A stretch of 64,000 bases of DNA from Pseudoponticoccus marisrubri. Lineage in GTDB: Bacteria; Pseudomonadota; Alphaproteobacteria; Rhodobacterales; Rhodobacteraceae. The notes below the pieces were generated by a model that had not been told where the DNA came from, searched no databases, and saw only the letters and a list, made by a program, of their open reading frames with translations. The translations under genes and the position numbers were made by a program. This document shows, one piece after another, positions 8,841-17,319 of the stretch. The stretch is taken from the NCBI RefSeq assembly GCF_001482405.1, contig NZ_LPXO01000001.1, positions 248,001 to 312,000 on the forward strand. Direction: 5' to 3'. Within the stretch, counting starts at the first letter, position 1, and each line of letters opens with the position of its first letter.

Positions 8841-8868
8841 TGGGTGGCCCTTGAACGAGGCCGCGGCG

Positions 8869-9771
8869 TCAGCCGTCGGTGTCGCCCCGCGCCATCGCTT
8901 CGTCGATGCTCTGCATCGAGGTCAGGCGATCTTCGGTGAAGGGCGTGACGATGGCATAGCTGTCCTCGCCGGTGGGCACCAGCTTCATCTCTTCGACCGG
9001 GAGCATGACGAACTTGTCGCCGATCCCGAGGAAGCCGCCCACTTCGGCCACGACGCCGGCCAGCTTGCCATCGGCGCTCAGGACCACGTCCTCGATCGAG
9101 CCGATGCGGGTCCAGCCTTCGGCAATCCCGTCATGCATCAGCTCGGTATCCCAATCCGCCTGTTCCTGGGCGTCGAGCGTGTAGACCACGCCACCCTCGA
9201 TGCCGCTGACGCGCAGCAACTGGGTGTTTGCGGCCGCCTCGGTGCCGTCTTCCATGCCCTCCGGTGCGGCGTCGGCCGTGGCATTGCCCGTGGGCACCAT
9301 CGGATCATCCGAGTCGGCCATGGAGGTCTCACCCTCCGCCATCGGATCGGCACTCTCGGCCGTTTCGCTATCGTCCTCCGCCACCGGCTCGGCGTTTTCG
9401 GCCGTCTCGCTATCGTCCTCCGCCATCGGGTCGGCGTTTTCGGCCGTTTCGCTATCGTCCTCCGCCATCGGGTCGGCGTTGTCGGCCGTCTCGCCGCCGT
9501 CCTCGGCCATCGGGTCGGCGTTGTCGGCCGTTTCGGACTTGTCACCGGTCATGGTGACCGTATCGTCATCGGCCGTGGGCGCGGTGCTGTCGGCGGTCTC
9601 GGTGCCGTCTTCCGAGCCTTGCGAATCGGTATTCTCTGCCTGGTCGGCGGGCGTGACCGTCTGGTCGGTCTCGGTCATGTCGGCCGACGAGGCATGGCTC
9701 TCGGCAAGGGCGGGGGCAGTCATCAGGGCGAGCACGGCCGTGGCCGTCACGAAGGTGAGGCGTGTCATCAT
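8869..9771 (-). CDS. Periplasmic PRC-barrel protein with acidic tandem repeats
   Basis: A 300-residue exported protein. The signal peptide is about residues 1-23 (cleavage after ALA). Then comes a very acidic, Thr/Ser/Ala-rich region whose residues about 79-146 are five copies of a 14-residue unit close to DPMAEDDSETAENA. The C-terminal domain (about 185-265) is PRC-barrel like (TRIGSIEDVVLSADGKLAGVVAEVGGFLG). AAGGAG precedes the double ATG. PRC-barrel proteins of this kind are common in Rhodobacterales, and their role is mostly undefined; adhesion or envelope stress are only guesses. The repeat tract should vary in length between strains. Confidence 0.82.
   Translation of the reverse strand: MMTRLTFVTATAVLALMTAPALAESHASSADMTETDQTVTPADQAENTDSQGSEDGTETADSTAPTADDDTVTMTGDKSETADNADPMAEDGGETADNADPMAEDDSETAENADPMAEDDSETAENAEPVAEDDSETAESADPMAEGETSMADSDDPMVPTGNATADAAPEGMEDGTEAAANTQLLRVSGIEGGVVYTLDAQEQADWDTELMHDGIAEGWTRIGSIEDVVLSADGKLAGVVAEVGGFLGIGDKFVMLPVEEMKLVPTGEDSYAIVTPFTEDRLTSMQSIDEAMARGDTDG
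9334..9537 (-). repeat. In-frame 42-bp tandem repeats
   Basis: About five 42-bp units encode the acidic 14-residue repeats of the PRC-barrel protein. The units are nearly identical at the DNA level (for example TCGCTATCGTCCTCCGCCAT recurs), which suggests recent duplication by slippage or unequal recombination. Confidence 0.85.
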
Positions 9772-9916
9772 AAGCTCCTTGAAGCATTGAGGAAATGTGC
9801 CCCCTCAACGCCGGGCCCGTGTGGCGGTTCCCGGGCTGCCTCAAGGATCTTCACGGATGCGTGCGGAAACCCGCCGAGGGTTGACAGGGGCGTCGAGGAC
9901 GACGCCCCGGCCCGGC

Positions 9917-11497
9917 TCAGCCGCGATGCGCGTGCACGTAGCCCAGAAGCTGCGCGGTGGAGCCGTCCTTGCCTGTGACGGGCGTCTCGCCCGAGACCAT
10001 CGGCCCCAGCGCGGTGGCCAGCTCCTTGCCCAGTTCGACGCCCCACTGGTCGTAGGAGTTGATGTCGAGGATCACGCCTTCGACAAAGACCCGGTGCTCA
10101 TACAGAGCCACGATCCGACCCAGCGTCTCGGGGTCGAGCGTTTCGTAGATCAGCGTGGTCGAGGGGCGGTTGCCGGGGAAGACCCGGTGGCGCGCCTGCC
10201 GCTCCAGCTCGTCGCCCTCGAACTGGCCGGCCACCTTGGCACGCGCCTCGTCGAGGCTGCGCCCGCGCATCAGCGCTTCGGACTGGGCGAGGCAATTGGC
10301 GACCAGCAGCTCGTGATGGTGGCGCAGATCCGGCTCGTGGCCCCGCGCGGCCAGCAGGAATTCGCAGGGCACGACGCGGGTGCCCTGGTGGATCAGCTGG
10401 TAGAAGGCGTGCTGGCCGTTTGTGCCAGGCTCGCCCCAGACCACCGGGCCGGAATGGCAGGTCAGATCGGCCCCGTCCATGCTGACGCCCTTGCCGTTGC
10501 TCTCCATCTCCAGCTGTTGCAGGTAGGCCGGCAGGCGCATCAGCCGGTTGTCATAGGGCAGCACGGCGCGCGTGGCATGGCCCAGCACCTGGTTGTGCCA
10601 CAGCCCCACCAGCGCCAGCAGCACCGGCATGTTGGCCTCGGGCGGCGCTTCGCGGAAATGGCGGTCCATGGACTGGCCGCCGCGCAGGAAGGCGCGGAAA
10701 TTCTCGGGCCCGATGGCCAGCATCAGCGACAGCCCGATCGGCCCCCAGACCGAGTAGCGCCCGCCGACCCAGTCCTCGAAGCCGAAGACCCGCTCGGCCG
10801 GGATGCCGAACTCGCCCGCCTTGGCCACGTTCGAGCTCAGCGCGATGAAGCGCCCCGCGTCCGAGACACCCTTTTCGGCCAGCCAGGCCTTGGCGCTGCG
10901 GGCATTGGTCATGGTCTCGATCGTGGTGAAGGTCTTGGAGGCCACGATGAACACCGTGCGCTCGGGATCGCAGAGCTTGAGCGTGTCGGCGATATCGGCC
11001 CCGTCCACGTTCGAGACGAAATGTGCGCGCGGCCCGTCATGATAGGGCGCCAGCGCCAGCGTCGCCATGACCGGGCCGAGGTCCGAGCCGCCGATGCCGA
11101 TATTGACCACGTCGGTCACGTCGCTGTCACGGATCTCGCGGGCCAGCGCCTCCATCCGGTCCAGCACCTCGAGCACGCCGGGCATCACGTCGCGGCCATC
11201 CACCAGCACCGGGGCGGCATCGAGATTGCGCAGCGCAGTGTGCAGCACGGCGCGGCCCTCGGTCTCGTTGATCTTCTGGCCCGCGAACATCGCGTCGCGC
11301 CGCGCCGCGACGCCGCGCGTCTCGGCCAGCTCCAGCAGGGCGGCGCGGATCTCGTCATCGATCTGCGTCTTGGAATAGTCGAACAGCATGTCCTCGGCCG
11401 ACAGGCTGAAGGCCGCCGCGCGGCCCTCGTCGGCGAACAGCTCCTCGATGCGCCGGTCGCCAAGGCGCCCTGCGAGGCTTGTCAGTTTGTCCCACAT
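9917..11497 (-). CDS. pgi: Glucose-6-phosphate isomerase
   Basis: A 526-residue cytoplasmic enzyme interconverting glucose-6-phosphate and fructose-6-phosphate. Family signatures are visible: [13 protein letters not shown] and [19 protein letters not shown], plus the SIS-domain segment [15 protein letters not shown] 11497 ([10 protein letters not shown]) is preceded by GGAGAA and preferred over GTG 11512. It is the last gene of a minus-strand zwf-pgl-pgi series. The order fits feeding of fructose-6-phosphate back into the Entner-Doudoroff or pentose phosphate route. Confidence 0.96.
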   Translation of the reverse strand: MWDKLTSLAGRLGDRRIEELFADEGRAAAFSLSAEDMLFDYSKTQIDDEIRAALLELAETRGVAARRDAMFAGQKINETEGRAVLHTALRNLDAAPVLVDGRDVMPGVLEVLDRMEALAREIRDSDVTDVVNIGIGGSDLGPVMATLALAPYHDGPRAHFVSNVDGADIADTLKLCDPERTVFIVASKTFTTIETMTNARSAKAWLAEKGVSDAGRFIALSSNVAKAGEFGIPAERVFGFEDWVGGRYSVWGPIGLSLMLAIGPENFRAFLRGGQSMDRHFREAPPEANMPVLLALVGLWHNQVLGHATRAVLPYDNRLMRLPAYLQQLEMESNGKGVSMDGADLTCHSGPVVWGEPGTNGQHAFYQLIHQGTRVVPCEFLLAARGHEPDLRHHHELLVANCLAQSEALMRGRSLDEARAKVAGQFEGDELERQARHRVFPGNRPSTTLIYETLDPETLGRIVALYEHRVFVEGVILDINSYDQWGVELGKELATALGPMVSGETPVTGKDGSTAQLLGYVHAHRG

Positions 11498-11587
11498 GGT
11501 CTTTCTCCGCACAGTCCTATACGCGCCGGGCCGGCCGGCCGCGTGCCGCCCGGTCCCCGATGCCCGTCCCCTGCCCGGGGCCGGACC

Positions 11588-12265
11588 TCATTCCGCCCAG
11601 TGCACCGTCGCGTCCGAGAGCACCGCGTTGATCGGGGCCTCGCGCGCAGGCTTGCCGCGGGCCTGTTCCAGCACCTTGCGCTTTTCGGCGCCGAAGATCA
11701 GCAGGTGCTTGCGCATGCCGCCATTCAGCACGCGTGCGCTCAGCGTGATGCGCGGCTCCGGCACGTCGTCGCGGCGCATGGCCATCAGGATCGGCGCGCG
11801 CGGCGCCAGCGCCGCTTCCAGCTGGTCCGCGCCGGGAAAGAGCGAGGCCGTGTGCAGATCGGTGCCCATGCCCAGCAGCACCACCGCCAGCGGAAGCACG
11901 GGCGCGATGGGCACCTCCAGCTCGGCCAGCGCGTCGTCCGGGTCGGCCTTGGGCGCGTAGAGCGGCAGATAGCGGGCCTTGGCGGCGCGATCGACCAGCA
12001 GCCGCTGCTTGACCAGCCCGGTATTCGAGCGCGGGCTGTCCTCTGGCACCCAGCGTTCATCTGTCAGCAGCACGTCGACGCGGTCCCAGTCGAGATCCAC
12101 GGCGCAGAGATCGTCGAAGACCGGCCCGGGCGAGGTGCCCCCCGGCACGGCCAGCGCCACGCGGTCCTCGTGGCGCAGCGCGTTGCGCAGGTCGCTGGCC
12201 AGCTGGTCGGCCAGGCCGATGGCCAGCAGGTCGCGGTCGGGATACTCGATGAATTCATAGCTCAT
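11588..12265 (-). CDS. pgl: 6-phosphogluconolactonase
   Basis: A 225-residue enzyme hydrolysing 6-phosphogluconolactone, the product of the neighbouring Zwf, to 6-phosphogluconate. DevB/SOL-type family motifs are present: ALAVPGGTSPGPVF near the N terminus, VLLTDERWVPEDSPRSN in the centre, and LLGMGTDLHTASLFPG in the second half. It lies between zwf and pgi with gaps of 66 and 90 bp, consistent with one operon. Confidence 0.95.
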   Translation of the reverse strand: MSYEFIEYPDRDLLAIGLADQLASDLRNALRHEDRVALAVPGGTSPGPVFDDLCAVDLDWDRVDVLLTDERWVPEDSPRSNTGLVKQRLLVDRAAKARYLPLYAPKADPDDALAELEVPIAPVLPLAVVLLGMGTDLHTASLFPGADQLEAALAPRAPILMAMRRDDVPEPRITLSARVLNGGMRKHLLIFGAEKRKVLEQARGKPAREAPINAVLSDATVHWAE

Positions 12266-12331
12266 GACGCCCCTTTCGCCTGTCGCCCCCGGTCTGTCAC
12301 GGATCGGCGGCCCGTGGCAAGCCGCGGCAGC

Positions 12332-13786
12332 TCAGGTCCGGATCTCGCGCCACTTGCGCCCGTCGCGATGCATCAGCATCAGCGCATCCTCGGGCCCCGA
12401 GCTGTGCGCGTCATAGGGCTTGGGCACGTCGCCGCGAGTCTGCCAGCCCTCGATGATGGGATCGGTCCAGGCCCAGGCGGCCTCGACCTCGTCACCGCGC
12501 ATGAACAGGGTCTGGTTGCCGCGGATCACGTCCATGATCAGCCGCTCATAGGCGTCGGGCACCTCTTCGGCCTCGGGGCCCAGCGCCTCGGCAAAGGACA
12601 TGTCCAGCGGCACGTCGACCAGCCGCATGCCGCCCGGCCCCGGTTCCTTGATGGTGACGTCCAGCGTCATCCCCTCGTTGGGCTGCAGCCGGATCGCCAG
12701 CACGTTGCGGTGCCGCCCGGCATCGGCGCCGAAGATCGAATGCGGCGCGTCCTTGAAGACGACGGCGATCTCGCTGGTGCGCGCGCGCAGCATCTTGCCG
12801 GTGCGCAGGTAGAAGGGCGTGCCCGCCCAGCGCCAGTTCGAGATGTGGCAGCGCATGGCCACGAAGCTCTCGGTCCTGGAGCGCGGATCCTCGACATGGG
12901 CGCGATAGCCCGGCTGATTGTCGTCGGGCGCGTACTGGCCGCGCACGATGTGGTGGTGATCCACCGGGTCCAGCGCGCGGATCACCTTGAGCTTCTCGTC
13001 GCGCACCGCGTCCGGCTCGAACCGGGCGGGCGGCTCCATGGCGATCAGGCAGAGCAGCTGCATCAGGTGGTTCTGCACCATGTCCCGCATGGCGCCCGAC
13101 TGGTCGTAATAGCCACCGCGCCCGCTGACATCGACGGTCTCGGCCACGGTGATCTGGATGTGGTCGACGAATTGCGCGTTCCACAACGGCTCGAACAGGA
13201 CATTGCCGAAGCGCACCGCCATCAGGTTCTGCACCGTCTCCTTGCCCAGGTAATGGTCGATCCGGTAGATCTGCGTCTCGTCGAAATGCTGCGCCAGCGT
13301 CAGGTTCAGCGCCCGGGCCGAGGCGAGATCCTTGCCGAAGGGTTTCTCGACCACCACGCGGCTGTCGTCATCGGCCAGGCCGAACCCCTTGAGCCGCTCG
13401 GCCAGCGCGCCGAACAGGCTGGGCGCCACCGAGAAATAGAAGGCCCGCACGCAGCCCGGCCGCATCCGCGCCTTGAGCGCGCTCCAGCCGCCCTCGCCCA
13501 TGGCATCGACCTGCTCATAGCCGACCCGTTCGAGGAACGCCTCCAGCGTGCCGTGATCACAGGCGCGCGGGCCGCCGAACTCGCGAATCGCTTCGCCCAC
13601 CAGCGCGCGATAGGCGTCGTCGTCCATCTCGGAGCGCGCGGCGCCGGTGATCCGCGCCTCCTCGGGCATCTGCCCCGAGCAGAAGCGCCGGAACAGGCCC
13701 GGCAGGATCTTGCGCCGGGCCAGATCGCCCGTGCCGCCGAAAATCACCAGATCGAAGGGGTCCACCGGGATGACGCGTGAGACCAT
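12332..13786 (-). CDS. zwf: Glucose-6-phosphate 1-dehydrogenase
   Basis: A 484-residue NAD(P)-dependent enzyme oxidising glucose-6-phosphate; first step of the oxidative pentose phosphate and Entner-Doudoroff routes. The Rossmann segment IFGGTGDLARRKILPGLF and active-site segment RIDHYLGKETVQNLM are intact. ATG 13786 (MVSRVIPVDPFDLVIF) is chosen because residues further upstream in the open frame are basic and not conserved-looking, and because a palindromic operator lies at 13809-13820, inside that extension. It is first in the zwf-pgl-pgi series. Confidence 0.96.
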   Translation of the reverse strand: MVSRVIPVDPFDLVIFGGTGDLARRKILPGLFRRFCSGQMPEEARITGAARSEMDDDAYRALVGEAIREFGGPRACDHGTLEAFLERVGYEQVDAMGEGGWSALKARMRPGCVRAFYFSVAPSLFGALAERLKGFGLADDDSRVVVEKPFGKDLASARALNLTLAQHFDETQIYRIDHYLGKETVQNLMAVRFGNVLFEPLWNAQFVDHIQITVAETVDVSGRGGYYDQSGAMRDMVQNHLMQLLCLIAMEPPARFEPDAVRDEKLKVIRALDPVDHHHIVRGQYAPDDNQPGYRAHVEDPRSRTESFVAMRCHISNWRWAGTPFYLRTGKMLRARTSEIAVVFKDAPHSIFGADAGRHRNVLAIRLQPNEGMTLDVTIKEPGPGGMRLVDVPLDMSFAEALGPEAEEVPDAYERLIMDVIRGNQTLFMRGDEVEAAWAWTDPIIEGWQTRGDVPKPYDAHSSGPEDALMLMHRDGRKWREIRT

Positions 13787-13808
13787 GGGCTGCCTGCCTT
13801 TCGCGGTT

Positions 13809-13820
13809 GTTAGCGCTAAC
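13809..13820. promoter_or_regulatory. LacI-type operator upstream of zwf
   Basis: Perfect 12-bp palindrome GTTAGCGCTAAC with the central CG dinucleotide typical of LacI-family operators, 22 bp before the zwf start and in the divergent gap to the radical SAM gene. The cognate regulator is not in the window. Confidence 0.6.
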
Positions 13821-13954
13821 GCGTGTGTTCTTAGCCGATGTTGCGGCGCGAGTCTAACACCCTTCTTGCGCATCACAATGCTGTCAGGGAAAATCTTTGT
13901 GCTGGCATGGGTTAGACAGGTGGCCTAGCTCGAATGCCGCAGCCGGAGGACGTG

Positions 13955-14902
13955 ATGAAAGACCAGATCGCCGCGAATGCGGGCAAATTCGACAATCCCG
14001 ACTGGACCGCCAAGGGCGAGCCGCGCGCCACCGTGGCGCTCCGCCGGCCGCAGACGCTGTGGTTCAACACCGGCACGCTGTGCAACATCGAATGCGCCAA
14101 TTGCTACATCCACAGCTCGCCCACGAATGACGATCTCGTCTACATCACCGCCGAGGAAGTGACCGCCTATCTCGACCAGCTCGAGGCGCGGCAATGGGGC
14201 GTCGAGGAGATCGGCTTCACCGGGGGCGAGCCCTTCATGAACCCGCAGATGATCGCCATGACGGCGGCCGCGCTCGAGCGCGGCTACCGCGTGCTGATCC
14301 TGACCAATGCCATGCGCCCGATGATGCGCCCCTCGGTCCAGCGCGGGCTGCGCGCATTGCAGGAGGCCCATGGCGACCGGCTGACCCTGCGCATCTCGCT
14401 CGACCATTTCGACCCCGACTGCCACGATGCCGAACGCGGCCGCGGCAGTTTCGAGGCCTCGCTGAAAGGCATGCGCTGGCTGCGCGATGCCGGGATTCGC
14501 ATGGACGTGGCCGGCCGCACCCTCTGGGACGAGACCGAGGCCCAGACCCGCGACGGGTTTGCCGCGCTCTACGCCCGTGAAGGCTTCGCCATCGACGCCT
14601 TCGACCCCGCCCGCACCGTGCTCTTCCCCGAGATGGATGAAAGCGTCGAGGTGCCCGAGATCACCACCGGCTGCTGGGACATCCTGAACAAGTCGCCCGA
14701 TGACGTGATGTGCGCCTCCTCGCGCATGGTGGTCAAGCGCCGCGGCGCCGCGCGTCCGGCCGTGCTGGCCTGCACGCTGCTCGCCTATGACCGCGCATTC
14801 GAGCTGGGCGAGACCCTGGCCGAGGCCGAGCGCCCGGTCTCGCTCAACCACCCCCATTGCGCCAAGTTCTGCGTTCTGGGCGGGGCCAGCTGCTCGGCCT
14901 GA
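13955..14902 (+). CDS. Radical SAM protein of unknown specificity
   Basis: A 315-residue protein with an intact [4Fe-4S]/SAM motif, CNIECANC (Cys43, Cys47, Cys50), followed by the SAM-binding GFTGGEPFMNP segment. The C terminus has a further Cys group (HCAKFCVLGGASC plus single Cys in TGCWD, VMCAS and LACT), suggesting an auxiliary iron-sulfur site as in SPASM/twitch enzymes. A GGAGG upstream supports ATG 13955 over 13934. It is divergent from zwf. No precursor peptide, partner enzyme or cofactor operon is adjacent, so the substrate cannot be assigned. Confidence 0.85.
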   Translation: MKDQIAANAGKFDNPDWTAKGEPRATVALRRPQTLWFNTGTLCNIECANCYIHSSPTNDDLVYITAEEVTAYLDQLEARQWGVEEIGFTGGEPFMNPQMIAMTAAALERGYRVLILTNAMRPMMRPSVQRGLRALQEAHGDRLTLRISLDHFDPDCHDAERGRGSFEASLKGMRWLRDAGIRMDVAGRTLWDETEAQTRDGFAALYAREGFAIDAFDPARTVLFPEMDESVEVPEITTGCWDILNKSPDDVMCASSRMVVKRRGAARPAVLACTLLAYDRAFELGETLAEAERPVSLNHPHCAKFCVLGGASCSA

Positions 14903-14959
14903 ACCCGCGCCCCACACGGCCCACCGGGCCCCATGTCTGGGTCGGCTCGCCACGGGCTC

Positions 14960-14986
14960 CCTCCCCCCGGCCGTGACGGGGGGAGG
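14960..14986. terminator. C/G-rich hairpin downstream of the radical SAM gene
   Basis: 9-bp stem CCTCCCCCC / GGGGGGAGG with a 9-nt loop and no U-tract, within a 213-bp gap. The surrounding GC-rich sequence with further inverted repeats (GGCCGAGGCCTCCGGCC) resembles a dispersed intergenic repeat more than a classical terminator. Confidence 0.35.
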
Positions 14987-15115
14987 ACAGGTGGGGGGCC
15001 GAGGCCTCCGGCCGAGCGTCAGCGAGACCGCGAGAGAGCGCTGAGCCGGACGCGCGGCGCTTGCCCCCGGGCCCGGCGCGTGTCACGACATGGGCGCACG
15101 CGCGAGGAGAGCCCC

Positions 15116-16054
15116 ATGGCCCGGAAGATCATCATCGACACCGATCCCGGACAGGATGATGCGGTGGGCATCCTGCTGGCCCTCGCCTGCCCCGACCAGA
15201 TCGACCTGCTCGGCATCACGACGGTGGCCGGCAACGTGCCGCTGGAGCTGACCACGCGCAATGCCCGCACCACCTGCGAACTGGCCGGGCGTCCCGACAT
15301 TCCCCTCCATGCCGGCTGCGACCGCCCGCTGCAGCGCCCGTTGCGCACGGCCGAGTACATCCATGGCGGCACCGGGCTCGACGGGCACGACCTGCCCGCC
15401 CCCACCATGCCGGTGCAAGAGGCCCACGCGGTCGATTTCCTGATCGACACGCTGCGCCGCGAGGAACCGGGCACGGTGACGCTCTGCACCATGGGGATGC
15501 TGACCAATATCGCCACCGCCTTCACCCGCGCCCCCGACATCGTGCCGCGGGTGGCGGGGATCGTCGCCATGGGCGGCGCCTATTTCGAGGTGGGCAATTA
15601 CACCCCGGCGGCCGAGTTCAACATCTACAACGACCCCGAGGCGGCCGAGATCGTGCTGCAGGCGGGCCGCCCGGTCACGCTCGTGCCGCTCGACGTCACC
15701 CACAAGGCGCTGGCCACGCCCGAGCGGCTGGCCGCCCTGCGCGCCGCCGGCACGCGGGTCTGCGATGTGGTGGCCGACTGGATCGGCTTCTTCGAGCGCC
15801 ACGACATGGAGAAATACGGCAGCCCCGGCGGCCCGCTGCACGACCCGCTGGTCATCGCCTGGCTGCTCTGGCCCGAGCTCTTTTCGGGCCGCGAGATCAA
15901 TGTCGAGATCGAGACCGGCTCCGAGCTGACCCTCGGCATGACCGTGGCCGACTGGTGGCGCGTCACAGACCGCCCGGCCAACGCGCTCTTCCTCGGCGAT
16001 CTCGACGCCGATGCCTTCTATGCCCGCCTGACCGAAAAGCTGGCCACGCTATGA
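15116..16054 (+). CDS. Inosine/uridine-preferring nucleoside hydrolase
   Basis: A 312-residue nucleosidase that hydrolyses the N-glycosidic bond of ribonucleosides in salvage. The calcium-coordinating N-terminal motif DTDPGQDDAVG is intact, and the family segments TVAGN, MGGAYFEVGNYTPAAEFNIYNDPEAA and HDPLVIAW are present. Length is typical. GAGGAGAG lies just before ATG 15116. The exact base preference cannot be read from sequence. Confidence 0.93.
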   Translation: MARKIIIDTDPGQDDAVGILLALACPDQIDLLGITTVAGNVPLELTTRNARTTCELAGRPDIPLHAGCDRPLQRPLRTAEYIHGGTGLDGHDLPAPTMPVQEAHAVDFLIDTLRREEPGTVTLCTMGMLTNIATAFTRAPDIVPRVAGIVAMGGAYFEVGNYTPAAEFNIYNDPEAAEIVLQAGRPVTLVPLDVTHKALATPERLAALRAAGTRVCDVVADWIGFFERHDMEKYGSPGGPLHDPLVIAWLLWPELFSGREINVEIETGSELTLGMTVADWWRVTDRPANALFLGDLDADAFYARLTEKLATL

Positions 16055-16121
16055 GCCGCCCCGCCGCGCGACGCAGTAACGGCCGGCCCCCGTCGGTCAG
16101 TGCCCGGATCGGACCCTTGTC

Positions 16122-16568
16122 ATGAAAAGCCTGCACCTTGCCACGCCCGACGATGCCGACCGGCTGTTGCCGCTGGTGGCCGCCTTCCATGCCGAGATGG
16201 GCTTCGACAGCGATGCCGAGGCGCAGGCCGCCGCCGTGGGCCCACTGCTCGACGGCTCGCCGCATGGCGCGATCTGGCTGATCGGGCCGCGCCGCGCGCC
16301 GGTGGGCTATATCGCCGTCACCTTCGGCTGGTCGCTGGAATTCGGCGGGCTGGACGGCCATGTGGACGAGATCTTCATCCGCCGCGCCGTGCGCGGACGC
16401 GGCATGGGGGGCGATGCGCTGAACGGCATCTGCAAGGCGCTGAAGGAGGCCGGCGTCAAGGCGCTGCATCTCGAGGTCGACCGCGAGGACGAGACCGGGC
16501 AGCGCTTCTACCGCCGCGCCCGGTTCGCCCCCCGCGACCGCGCCATGCTGATGACCCGCGCGCTGTGA
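16122..16568 (+). CDS. GNAT-family N-acetyltransferase
   Basis: A 148-residue single-domain acyltransferase using acetyl-CoA. The motif A segment IFIRRAVRGRGMGGDALNGI carries the pyrophosphate-binding R/Q-x-x-G-x-G pattern (RGRGMG). The C terminus HLEVDREDETGQRFYRRARF is the usual beta5/alpha4 part with the conserved Tyr. The acceptor is unknown. The start follows the nucleoside hydrolase stop by 67 bp; the 3' end is only 13 bp from the convergent CBS-domain gene. Confidence 0.88.
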   Translation: MKSLHLATPDDADRLLPLVAAFHAEMGFDSDAEAQAAAVGPLLDGSPHGAIWLIGPRRAPVGYIAVTFGWSLEFGGLDGHVDEIFIRRAVRGRGMGGDALNGICKALKEAGVKALHLEVDREDETGQRFYRRARFAPRDRAMLMTRAL

Positions 16569-16581
16569 CGCCCGGCCCGGC

Positions 16582-17121
16582 CTAGACCGCCGTGGCCACC
16601 ACGATCACCATCAGGATCGAGTAGAGCATGATTCCGCCCCCGATCAGCCAGATCGGGTAGTTGCGCCCGACGCTCGCCTTGGCCAGTTCCTTGGCCTGGT
16701 AGATCAGGTCCGGCCACGTGTAGCTGACGAAATCGCCCTGCGTGAAGATCACCTTGATGCGCCCCTCCTCGTCGACCACGGGCAGGCGGCGAAAGCGTTC
16801 GTTGGACATGATGCGCAGCCAGTTCACCACCTCGTCGGTGTCGCGCGCCACGCGCGGATTCGCGGTCATGATGTCGCTCAGGGTGACCGCGCCCGGCTCC
16901 TTGCCGACGGCCACGATCTTGCGCAGGATGTCGCGCTCGGTGACGATCCCCTCGACCTTGTCCTCGGCGTCCACGACCACGACCGAGCCGAAATTGTTCT
17001 TGTCCATCGCCTGCGCCGCGGTCAGCACCGGCGTGTCGGCGGGAAAGGTCAGCGGCTTGGGCTTGGTCGAAAACTCCGGCCGGTCGCGCAGCTTCATGAC
17101 GTAGTCGTTGTCGGTGTTCAT
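16582..17121 (-). CDS. CBS-domain pair protein with C-terminal membrane helix
   Basis: A 179-residue protein with two CBS domains (about residues 25-80 and 90-140: VLTAAQAMDKNNFGSVVVVDAEDKV..., LSDIMTANPRVA...RFRRLPVVDEEGR), which bind adenine nucleotides as regulatory modules, followed by one hydrophobic helix at the very C terminus (LIGGGIMLYSILMVIVVATAV). AGGAGG upstream fixes ATG 17121 (MNTDNDYVMK) over the longer open frame. It probably acts as an energy-sensing membrane-tethered regulator; the partner is unknown. Confidence 0.88.
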   Translation of the reverse strand: MNTDNDYVMKLRDRPEFSTKPKPLTFPADTPVLTAAQAMDKNNFGSVVVVDAEDKVEGIVTERDILRKIVAVGKEPGAVTLSDIMTANPRVARDTDEVVNWLRIMSNERFRRLPVVDEEGRIKVIFTQGDFVSYTWPDLIYQAKELAKASVGRNYPIWLIGGGIMLYSILMVIVVATAV

Positions 17122-17319
17122 CTTGGGCCTCCTGCTAAGCATGTGACCAAGTGACGCTAGCGCGCAGATTTGAAGGGCAAGCGCTCTGACAAAGCTGTGA
17201 CCGGCGGGCGCGGCGAGTGATCCAGTCGCTCCCCCCGGAAATCCCGCCATTTCGGCGAATTTGCGTGTCAAACCGGACAAGACGTACAAAACCCGGCAGA
17301 GACCGCCTATCTAGTCCGC

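Noticed and set aside
9334-9537. Possible CRISPR-like array of regular repeats
   Set aside because: Units are contiguous, in frame and encode a repeated acidic peptide; there are no unique spacers and no cas genes.
9797-13780. 1327-codon plus-strand open frame
   Set aside because: Entirely antisense to pgi, pgl and zwf, which have clear family motifs; His/Arg/Gly-rich composition is the usual shadow of high-GC genes.
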